42,290 bases of DNA from positions 1 to 42,290 of the forward strand of contig NZ_VLNY01000026.1 of NCBI RefSeq assembly GCF_008297975.1. Reading direction: 5' to 3'. This document shows, piece by piece, positions 7,551 to 15,200 of this stretch (its first letter is position 1; each line of letters starts with the position of its first letter). The notes beneath the pieces were generated by a model. The model made no database searches, was not told the origin of the DNA, and saw nothing but the letters and a program-made list of their open reading frames with translations. This DNA comes from Antrihabitans cavernicola (GTDB lineage Bacteria; Actinomycetota; Actinomycetes; Mycobacteriales; Mycobacteriaceae). The translations under genes and the position numbers were made by a program.

Positions 7551-7870
7551 CTGCTCGGCCGACCGTATTCGGCGCGCACATGCCGCTCATCGACCGCGTC
7601 GTACCCGTCGTGCCGGGGGCCGGTGAACCGGCTGATCTGGTGCAGGGGTGCGGGCTGACGCAGCGGTTCACCACCGGAGAGCAGTTGTCGCTGACCGGTC
7701 AGGATGTCGTCGTAAAGCGTCTTGTAGGCCGCGTCGTCGCCCAGGACCCATGTCGTGTTACGACCGTTGGCGAGGAACGCGACGAGTTGCCGGTCCAGGG
7801 GCCAGTGGGCGTAATGGCCGCTCTGATAGGTGGAGCCGACGAACTCGGCTACAAGGTGCGCGGTACCCAT
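7547..7870 (-). CDS. Unknown protein of the PAS/ANTAR module
   Basis: A 107-residue protein of unrecognised family. The first ~65 residues contain a pattern (AEFVGSTYQ, HWPLDRQLVAFLANG, DDAAYKTLYDDILTGQRQ) that recurs in the 79-residue protein at 32964-33203, near the second FHA gene. It is therefore a conserved member of this module rather than a chance ORF. The C-terminal half is rich in R, H, G and P and probably disordered. It starts 4 bases after the PAS gene stop and shares ATGA with the PAS-ANTAR gene. No membrane segment or catalytic motif is apparent. Confidence 0.7.
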   Translation of the reverse strand: MGTAHLVAEFVGSTYQSGHYAHWPLDRQLVAFLANGRNTTWVLGDDAAYKTLYDDILTGQRQLLSGGEPLRQPAPLHQISRFTGPRHDGYDAVDERHVRAEYGRPSR

Positions 7871-7874
7871 GTGC

Positions 7875-8384
7875 TCACCCGTCCTCGCCCGGCCCGGCTG
7901 GTCGGCGACAGCCTTCCGACCAGCCGGGATGCAGTTCGAACGTCGTTCGCGCCCATAGTTGTTCGGTGACGTCGTGAACGGCGACCAATGCCACCGGGTC
8001 GTCGGCCCGTACCAGCGCCGAGCTGCTCACCAGAGCGTGGACCGTCCAGCCGTCGTGGTGGCGCAGATCGACGACCGCACTCGACGAGCGGCCTCGCAAG
8101 CCCGCGATGCCAGCATCCGCATGTGCGGGGTCGGCGAGAATCCGCCCGGCAGGGCGGTCGATCAACTCGACACACCGGTAGCCGAGCATGTCGGCGAACG
8201 CGGCGTTGACGTAGACGACGAGTCCGTCCTTCTGTACCGCGAGAATCGGCACCGGGAACCGATCGAGAATCAAGGTGGTCGGTAAACCTTCGAGGTAGCC
8301 GAGCGGGGTCTGCGGTGGTGCCGCCCGACGCTCCGCTGCGGCATCGACGCCCGCGTATCTGCTGCTGCCGGTTGTGCTGATCAT
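7875..8384 (-). CDS. Single PAS-domain sensor protein
   Basis: A 169-residue protein starting at the ATG at 8384, behind AAGGGAAGAG; an upstream in-frame start would add eight unlikely residues. The PAS fold covers about residues 45-155: FPVPILAVQKDGLVVYVNAA, FADMLGYRCVELI, HHDGWTVHALVSSSALVRAD and the closing VALVAVHDVTEQLW. There is no output domain, so it probably signals through a partner, plausibly the PAS-ANTAR protein two genes downstream. A broken copy lies at 5257-5640. The ~140-bp gap to the Pls operon on its right may hold its own promoter. Confidence 0.88.
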   Translation of the reverse strand: MISTTGSSRYAGVDAAAERRAAPPQTPLGYLEGLPTTLILDRFPVPILAVQKDGLVVYVNAAFADMLGYRCVELIDRPAGRILADPAHADAGIAGLRGRSSSAVVDLRHHDGWTVHALVSSSALVRADDPVALVAVHDVTEQLWARTTFELHPGWSEGCRRPAGPGEDG

Positions 8385-8522
8385 TTCTCTTCCCTTCCAA
8401 CGGCACAAGACAGGACCGTTTCTCTGACGTGACGGTCGGCGTCGTGCACGGTCCGACTTCGGTGATGCGGGTGGGGCGAGGCTGTGGGCGTCGCGGGGGG
8501 CGTGGTGACGATGACGGGGTCG

Positions 8523-9344
8523 TCATGACGGTGTGGCTGCGGGGCGGTGAATCGTTGCTGCGATGAGGTCGTGGCCGAGGTCGTAGCGGATGCCGTCCGG
8601 GTTGGTGAGGCCGATACCGGTGTACCAGGTCAGGTCGGCCTCCGGGTGTGGTCCGACTACCCCGACGCGACCCGCCCCGTAGGTGGCGACGAGTGCGGCG
8701 GGAAGGTCGTTGTCGTAGCGGGCCAGCACCGTCGTCGCGGTGTGGGTGGCGTCCGGGAAGGTCGGGCCATCCTGGAAGAACATGTGCCGCTGCTGGTGTC
8801 GCCACCGGATGGGGATGACGGTGTCATCGGTGTTGTGCACGGTGGCCTCGTCGGAGTCGATGTAGCGTCCGATGCCGCCGGGCACGAGTCCGAAGCCGGG
8901 CGACGAGCCGGCCAGATAGCCGCCAAGGCAGAAGCCGAGATAGTGTCCACCGCCGTGCACCCAGGTGCGTAGGTCGTGCGCGTGGGCACGCATTTTGCGC
9001 CAGGCCGGGGAGAGGGTTCCGCCGCCGGGTTGGGCGTAGACAACTGCCTTCGCGAGGCTCGCCGCCGTCAGCGGGGTGTCTTCGTCCGGCCCGCAGAACA
9101 CGGCCCGAAACGGGGTCGGGTGCGTCTGCAGCAGGTGGGCGACGGCCTCCGAACATCCAGCACAGGATGCCGGGCCGCGGTAGACCAGCGCCACAGGACG
9201 GTTGTCGAGCCGGTCGAGGTAATGCTCCGTGGTGATGCCGATGACAGCACCGGCCCCGACGATGCCAGCACCGCCGATCAGGAACCGGCGCCGCGTCAGC
9301 TTTCGAGGCTGCCGGGCGTGCCGTTGCGCGGGCTGGTGTTTCAT
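8523..9344 (-). CDS. Tat-signal BPL_N-type (class I amidotransferase-fold) protein
   Basis: A 273-residue protein with a twin-arginine signal (LTRRRFLIGGAGIVGAGAV, residues 17-35), so likely exported folded. The mature part is the BPL_N fold, the N-terminal-type domain of biotin protein ligase in some eukaryotes: VALVYRGPASC, YAQPGGGTLSPAW, then the nucleophile-type elbow HYLGFCLGGYLAG, and GRVGVVGPHPEADLTWY near the end. Bacterial BPL_N proteins are uncharacterised. The Cys in GFCLG and the PHPE motif suggest a glutaminase- or peptidase-like active site. It is last in the Pls operon, sharing ATGA with the PAS-GGDEF gene, and is a paralogue of the cytoplasmic form at 11514-12233. Confidence 0.85.
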   Translation of the reverse strand: MKHQPAQRHARQPRKLTRRRFLIGGAGIVGAGAVIGITTEHYLDRLDNRPVALVYRGPASCAGCSEAVAHLLQTHPTPFRAVFCGPDEDTPLTAASLAKAVVYAQPGGGTLSPAWRKMRAHAHDLRTWVHGGGHYLGFCLGGYLAGSSPGFGLVPGGIGRYIDSDEATVHNTDDTVIPIRWRHQQRHMFFQDGPTFPDATHTATTVLARYDNDLPAALVATYGAGRVGVVGPHPEADLTWYTGIGLTNPDGIRYDLGHDLIAATIHRPAATPS

Positions 9345-10207
9345 TGCAGACTCGTGGAGGGGTGGTCGAGGGTGTCACGGATCATCGCCGCGAGCAGGGT
9401 GGCAGGATCGTCGTTGTCGGTGATTGTGGAGACCACGACGGACGTCGCGCATTGCAGCGGCCGGCGGGTGAGGTGGATGGGTCGGGCGGTTTCTCGTCGC
9501 AGCCGCTCTGCCACGAGGACGGCCTTCGCCAACGTGGTGTTCTCCGACACCACCGCGAATGTGCCCGCCGCGACGCACGCCGTCGTGCCGGTGTCGCCGG
9601 AGGCGACCCTATGGAAGGTTCCGGTCACTCGTCGTGCCATTTCGATGGCGACGGCCTCGGCGACGAGGCGACCGAAGCGGGTCTCGATCGTGGTGAAGTC
9701 CTGCACGGCGACGACCGTCACCGCCGTTTGGGTGCCGATGAGGTTGCCCTCGCCCGTTGTCCGTCGGCAGCGGTCGAGGAAGGTGCGGCGATCGGGCAGA
9801 CCGGTCGCAGGATGGTTCGGTGATGATGTCGGCGCCGCCTCGCGCACGGGGCCTGTGCTGGCGTCGTCGAGGCGCAAGATGCAACCGACCGCGACACCCG
9901 CCTCGGTCGTGATCGACGCGGTCACCGTGACCGGGTGTTCGCTACCGTCCGGATGCACGATCCGCACCCGCCGTTCGGCGCCCGCCGCCGCGATGTCGGT
10001 GTTCGCACAGACGCCATGCAATATCTGTCGATCACCGGGGTGCACACACGCCGGCAGCTCGGTATCGGCGAGGTCGCCGACGGTGCGTCCGAGCAGCTGC
10101 GCGAACGCCGAGTTGGCCTCGACGATGACCTCGCCGCGGGTGCACACGGCCAGTGCGGTGGGGGCGTCGCGGAAGATGGCACGAAACTCCGGAACTGCTG
10201 CCGTCAT
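9341..10207 (-). CDS. PAS protein with degenerate GGDEF domain
   Basis: A 288-residue protein. Residues ~5-120 form a PAS domain (FRAIFRDAPTALAVCTRGEV, FAQLLGRTVGDLADTELPAC, then a VGCILRLDD closing strand). The C-terminal ~150 residues follow the GGDEF fold (ATGLPDRRTFLDR at its start, then TAVTVVAVQDFTTIETRFGR). The signature site is replaced: where RxGGDEFAVV is expected, the sequence reads CVAAGTFAVVS. It therefore cannot be a diguanylate cyclase and may be a ligand-binding or protein-interaction relic. It shares ATGA with genes on both sides, tying it to the Pls operon. Confidence 0.85.
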   Translation of the reverse strand: MTAAVPEFRAIFRDAPTALAVCTRGEVIVEANSAFAQLLGRTVGDLADTELPACVHPGDRQILHGVCANTDIAAAGAERRVRIVHPDGSEHPVTVTASITTEAGVAVGCILRLDDASTGPVREAAPTSSPNHPATGLPDRRTFLDRCRRTTGEGNLIGTQTAVTVVAVQDFTTIETRFGRLVAEAVAIEMARRVTGTFHRVASGDTGTTACVAAGTFAVVSENTTLAKAVLVAERLRRETARPIHLTRRPLQCATSVVVSTITDNDDPATLLAAMIRDTLDHPSTSLQ

Positions 10208-11514
10208 CGGCGAATACCGGGTTGTTCGGGCCCGGTGTCTCGTGCGGGCCCGGTGTCTCGTGCGGGCACGGTGTCTCGTTGGCCCGATGCCCGGGAGTGT
10301 GCCTGATGGTTGACGTGTCGCCCGACGCGTTTGGTGATCGCGGCGACAAGGCCTTCGAGGGGGCCGCGGCCGGCGGTGGCCCGCCAAGCCAGCGCGAACG
10401 CGAAGATGCAGACCAGTTGCCGGATGTAGCCCGACGTCGGACCGTACATGTCGAAGTCGGAGTTGATGAACATGATGTGCGCCGTGTACACGGTCAACGA
10501 CATGCTCCCGACGGCGGCGAGCGGTGCCAGCACCCGGCCGACTGCTCGGTCGATGTGGTGCCAGGTGAGGTGCCCGAGCAGCAGGATCACGCCGAGGACG
10601 GCGAGGGAGCTGCCGATGGTGGCCATCACATCCAGGGGTGTACCGGTATGTGGACCGTTGACCGCCAGCCACCACCACGAGGACGTGGGCACGACGCCGT
10701 CGCCGCCGAAGAGCAACAGATCCTGCGCGGTGTCGGTATCGACGCTCGCGGTAAGGTGCGCCATCCCGCCGAGTGGGTGCAGCAACAGCCAGCTCAGCGT
10801 GGACGATCCGATCGCGAGGATCAGCCCGAGTCCGGCCAGCCCGCCGGCCACCCGCACCGAGGTCAGGGGCAGGCGCCCCACCACGATCCCGGCACAGACG
10901 TAGCTCATCCACACCAGCGCCGGATATTCGCCGGTGACGGTGAGATCGATCAACAGCCCGAGCGGATTGTGCAGCAGCACACCGAACGATGCCTGGGTGC
11001 CCAACGGATCCGGCAGGTGCGGACGCACCCACTGACTCGCCACCGGCAGCGCGACGGCCAACACGGCGGTCAGCGGAACGAGTACCCGGGTCCGTAGACG
11101 GGTCAACGGGATCGCCAGCACAAACATGATCGCGTAATACGGGAGGATCACGGTGCCGTAGTCGGCGTCGGTGTACCCGAGTGCCAGCCCGATGATACCG
11201 ATCGATGCCGCGCGGGCGATTAGGGCGGCGACCTTCCCGCGGGCGTGCGGTCCGTCGACGAGCTGTTTTCGGCCCACGATGAACGAGATGCTGACCCCGG
11301 CCAGCACCGCGAACATCGCCGCGGCCCGACCCGCGAAGAGAGTGAAGCTCAGCGTCGGCTGACCGCTGTCGTCGAATTCGTCGAGCGAGTGGATCGCGAT
11401 CATCCCGACGACGGCAAGGCCGCGGGTGATGTCAATACCGCTCAGCCGCGCCGGCTTCGCGGTAGCGGGCGTGAGCACCGTCCCGGTCACCTTGGACGTG
11501 GTGGTGGCTCCCAT
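10204..11514 (-). CDS. Polytopic membrane protein, HGSNAT/DUF418-like acyltransferase
   Basis: A 436-residue protein with about ten hydrophobic segments. The N-terminus (RLSGIDITRGLAVVGMIAIH, residues ~23-42) is the signature of the heparan-alpha-glucosaminide N-acetyltransferase catalytic-type/DUF1624 group. The C-terminal part (GSMSLTVYTAHIMFINSDFD) is like DUF418. Such proteins move acyl groups across or at the membrane; here the acceptor is unknown. The last ~35 residues form a hydrophilic tail with RDTGPA repeats encoded by an 18-bp tandem repeat. The gene begins at TGATG with the preceding BPL_N gene and ends in ATGA with the PAS-GGDEF gene. Confidence 0.82.
   Translation of the reverse strand: MGATTTSKVTGTVLTPATAKPARLSGIDITRGLAVVGMIAIHSLDEFDDSGQPTLSFTLFAGRAAAMFAVLAGVSISFIVGRKQLVDGPHARGKVAALIARAASIGIIGLALGYTDADYGTVILPYYAIMFVLAIPLTRLRTRVLVPLTAVLAVALPVASQWVRPHLPDPLGTQASFGVLLHNPLGLLIDLTVTGEYPALVWMSYVCAGIVVGRLPLTSVRVAGGLAGLGLILAIGSSTLSWLLLHPLGGMAHLTASVDTDTAQDLLLFGGDGVVPTSSWWWLAVNGPHTGTPLDVMATIGSSLAVLGVILLLGHLTWHHIDRAVGRVLAPLAAVGSMSLTVYTAHIMFINSDFDMYGPTSGYIRQLVCIFAFALAWRATAGRGPLEGLVAAITKRVGRHVNHQAHSRASGQRDTVPARDTGPARDTGPEQPGIRR
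10228..10281. repeat. 18-bp tandem repeat, three units
   Basis: GGGCCCGGTGTCTCGTGC occurs at 10228-10245 and 10246-10263, with a third unit (10264-10281) differing at a few positions. It lies inside the 3' end of the acyltransferase-like gene and encodes a repeated R-D-T-G-P-A motif in the cytoplasmic-type tail. Such a repeat can vary in copy number without breaking the frame. Confidence 0.85.
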
Positions 11515-12233
11515 CAGCGCATCACCGCGTCGATCAGGTCGAATCCGACGCGCATCGCGGGGTCGGTGTGATCACGCAGCCCGGAGTCGGCGAACCAGTC
11601 GGAGGTCGCCTCCGGGTGCGGCCCGACCACGGCGACCCGGCCGGAACCGAATCGGTGTGCCAACGCGGCGATCTCGCCGTTGCGGTAGCGAGCGAGCACA
11701 TCCACGTCCTCATTCTCGCCCGGTTCGTCGAGGACGACGGTGGCACCGTCCTGGAAGTACAGTGTCTCAGGGGTGCCACGCCAGCTCACGTCGACGATCG
11801 CCGGCCGGGTGGAGTCGACGGTGGCGCCCGGGGTGCGGATGTACTGATCGGTGTCGCCTGGCAGCAACCCGAACCCTGGGGTGCGCCCGGCCAGGTAGGC
11901 GCCGAGGCAGAAGCCGAGGTAGCGACCACCGGAGTGCACGTACTCGCGCAGGTCCTCCCGATGGGAGGCCATCGCCCGCCATGCCCGACGCAGCGTCGAG
12001 CCACCGGGCTGTGCGTAGAGTGTCGCGGTACGCAGCGTGTCGGCGGTCAAGTCACGCTCTTCGGAGGGGCCGACGAACCCGACGTCGAAGTTCCGGTGGC
12101 TCGCCAGCAGTAACTCCGCAACCGATTCCGGGCAACCAGGCAGGGCGGCCGGGCCGCGGTAGACCAACGCCAGACCGCCGGACTCGGTCCGTACCCTCGG
12201 CTCGGTCCGTGCCATCACCTCGGTCCCCGCCAT
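11514..12233 (-). CDS. Cytoplasmic BPL_N-type (class I amidotransferase-fold) protein
   Basis: A 239-residue protein without signal peptide. BPL_N landmarks in order: LALVYRGPAALPGCPESVAE (~20-40), LYAQPGGSTLRRAW, RYLGFCLGAYLAGRTPGFGL with the putative nucleophile Cys, LYFQDGATVV, and RVAVVGPHPEATSDWFADSG. The start is the ATG at 12231-12233, because the NRPS stop (TGA) overlaps it as TGATG. A long open frame continues upstream but lies antisense-in-phase to nothing and shadows the NRPS gene. It is the paralogue of the exported form at the operon's 3' end. Two copies in different compartments suggest action on the same polymer or precursor inside and outside. Confidence 0.85.
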   Translation of the reverse strand: MAGTEVMARTEPRVRTESGGLALVYRGPAALPGCPESVAELLLASHRNFDVGFVGPSEERDLTADTLRTATLYAQPGGSTLRRAWRAMASHREDLREYVHSGGRYLGFCLGAYLAGRTPGFGLLPGDTDQYIRTPGATVDSTRPAIVDVSWRGTPETLYFQDGATVVLDEPGENEDVDVLARYRNGEIAALAHRFGSGRVAVVGPHPEATSDWFADSGLRDHTDPAMRVGFDLIDAVMR

Positions 12234-15200
12234 CACCGCACCGCCTGCGCGGGGATGCCGCACCAGTGGGTGTCGGGGGGTAGCTGTTCGCCCTTCATCA
12301 ACAGCGACAACGAATCCAGTGTGGCGTCGTCGCCGACGGAGGCGTCGTAGAGCACGATCGACCGGGATCCGACGGTGGCACCGTTGTCGATGGTGACCTG
12401 CGACATCTTCATCACCCGGTCTTCGAAGAGGTGCGTCTGCAGCGACACCTCGGTGCCGATCGCCACGTCGTCGCCGATGCGGACGAGGTCGAACTCGGTC
12501 AGATAGGTGGTGCCGATCCAGGTGCGTTTGCCGATGTCGGCGCCGAATCCACGCAGCAGCGGCGCCAGGTACGGGGTCCCCAACAGCTGGTTGAGCAGCA
12601 CTGGAACCGCGGCCGCCTCGTAGAGTCCGGTGGCAAACTCGGAGCGACGCACGAACGTAGCCCACAGCGGCTCGACCCGCGGCCGGTAGACGCCGGCGAC
12701 ATTGCGTTTGACCGCCGACACGTAGAGCACCACGCCGAGGGCGGTGCCGATCGCGAGCAGCGGTGCGACCACGATCGTGGTCACCAGGTCGGTGGTGCGC
12801 GCGAACTGCGAGAGACCGAGCAGATAGAAATACATGCTCACCCCGATCACGGTGGCGGGCAGGGTGATTCGGAAATATTCGATGATCAGCCGGTGCCCGA
12901 TCACCCGACGGCCGGGGTGGAACGTCTGCGCTTCGGCGTAGTCGCCGCTGTCCTGCCGCGCCGGGAGGAACATCGCCGGCGAGCCGAGCCACGAGGTGTC
13001 CGCCGGGACACCACCGGCCGGGGGCACGGTCAACACGCCGACCAGCGACCCGTCCCCGGTTCGGGTGCCGGCGGGCACGAACGCGGCGTTGCCGACGAAG
13101 GATCGGACCCCGACCTCGGTGGCCTCGAACGCCATCCGTCCGTTGGCGAAGGTGGATCCGCCGACGGACGCCATGTCCGCCACGAAGCTCTCGTCGCCGA
13201 TGTGCAGCAGCGACGGATCGATGTGCGCGGCGGTCGACACTTCGGCACCACGACCGACCCTCGCCCCCAACAGCCGTAGCCACGGTGCGGTATAGAGGGT
13301 GGCGTATAGCGAATTGGTGTAGGTCAGGCTCATCTCGAACAACTTGTCGGCCATCCACTTTCGGATACCGAGCCTGGAGTGCGCGTCGAAGACACCCGAC
13401 GGCAACGCCGGTAGAACGAGATGCTTGCCCGCCGCGACCACACCGCAGACGGTGAGGACGTACACCGTTCCGGACGGCAGCGTTGCGAGCAGGGCTGCGA
13501 TCATCCCGTACTCGAGCAACACCGCCCACACCAGCACCAGCGCGGGCACGATGGTCGCGATCGCCACCACCTCCAACACCGCCACCGCTGCGGCCGAGGA
13601 CACCAACAGTGCGGGTGACCATTGCCGCGCCGCTCCCGCAGCCATCATCTGCTCGACCGAGGCGGTGAGCGTGGCCACCGGACGCGACGGTGACCCGGCC
13701 CACCGGGTGCCGCCCGGAATCCGCCGACCGGCCGAGACCACCGATTGCTCGGCCAGCATCGCACCGGCCCCCACACTCGCACCCGGTTCGAGCACACAGC
13801 TCGACCCAACGAAGGCATGGTCGTCGATGATCACCGGCGCGACGACGACCCAGCCGTGCTCGACCCGCCACGCCCGCAGGTCCGCGTGATAGCCGACCGA
13901 CACACCGTCACCGATCCGGATCAACGCCGGCAGCGAGATCGCGCTGGTGCCGATGTCGGTGTCGCGGCCGATGCGCGCGCCGAGCGCCCGCAGGAACGGG
14001 GCCTGCATCGGCGAGCCGCTCAACACCGGTAACGGCGAGAGCATCAGGAGATGGTCGATCATCCACAATCGCAGATACGTCGAACCCCACAACGGGTACC
14101 GGCCCGCACCGATACCCCGCGAGAGCGGTCGCACCAGCAGGATCGGCAGCAGCCACCGCACCCCGAGATATGTGGGAATCGTGGCGATCAGCAGTTCGGC
14201 CAGCACCCGAACCGATGGTTGCCCGTGGTGGCGGCTGTAGACGATCGACACCGGCAGCGTCACCACCAGCAGCACCAGCAGCAGAAACACCGCCTGCACG
14301 GTTCCGGCCCGGGCAACCCGACCGTCGTTGTGCCGCAACGGTTCCGGACGATCCGAGACCGGCACCTCGGCATAGGCGGAGGACCCGTCCGCTCCGGTGT
14401 ACGAGTGCGCCAGCGAGCGGATCGTGGGGTGTTCGTAGAGATCACGGATACCGGCGGATGGCTGCAGTTCGGATTCGCGAAGCGCCGAGATCAGGCGCGC
14501 CGCCGCCAGCGAATGACCGCCGAGATCGGTGAAGAAGTCCGCCTCGACCGACACCCGCTCCGGTTCGAGTCCGAGCACCCGTGACCACACCGTCCGGAGT
14601 TCGCGTTCGAGCTTTCCCTCGACCGCCACGATCGGGGCGGTCGAGGCAGGCAGGCGACGACCGGTCGGTGCCGGCAGTTGTTTGCGGTCGACCTTGCCGC
14701 TGGGCATGGTGGGTAATGCGTCGAGGACGTCGAGGAAGGCCGGGACCATATAGCCCGGTAGTCGGGCACGCAGCTCGTCCTGGACGCGGGCGATCACCGC
14801 CTCGTCGTCGACGTGGCGGGCCGTTCCGGCACGCAGTTCGAGATAACTGGCCAGTTCCTCGCCGCCGACCGCACCGACGCGCGCGACCACGCAGACGGCC
14901 ACGTCGTCGTCTTCGAGGATGACGCTTTCGATCTCGCCCAGGTCGATCCGGTGTCCGCGGATCTTGACCTCGCTGTCGGCGCGGCCCAAATATTCGATCT
15001 CGCCGTCGGCGGTGATCCTGCCGAGGTCGCCGGTGCGATAGAGCTTGCCGCCATTGGGTGCGAGGAGGTGCTCGATAAAGCGGTCGGCGGTCAGATCCGG
15101 GCGCCCGACGTAGCCGCGGGCCACCCCAGGACCGCCGATGCAGATCTCACCCACCTCACCGTCGGGAACTGGTGTGCGCCGCTCGTCGAGCAACACCACC

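Noticed and set aside
8976-10313. A 445-residue plus-strand ORF over the PAS-GGDEF and BPL_N genes
   Set aside because: It is antisense to two well-supported genes, and its composition (R, S, V, A, T) has no domain-like pattern.
9341-11032. A 563-residue minus-strand frame combining the PAS-GGDEF gene with upstream sequence
   Set aside because: Upstream of 10207 the frame is an arginine-rich shadow of the membrane acyltransferase gene; the ATGA overlap sets the start.
11514-13871. A 785-residue minus-strand open frame covering the BPL_N gene and far upstream
   Set aside because: Its first ~545 residues are a G/R-rich shadow of the NRPS gene in another frame. Only the last 239 residues, starting at the TGATG overlap, are protein-like.
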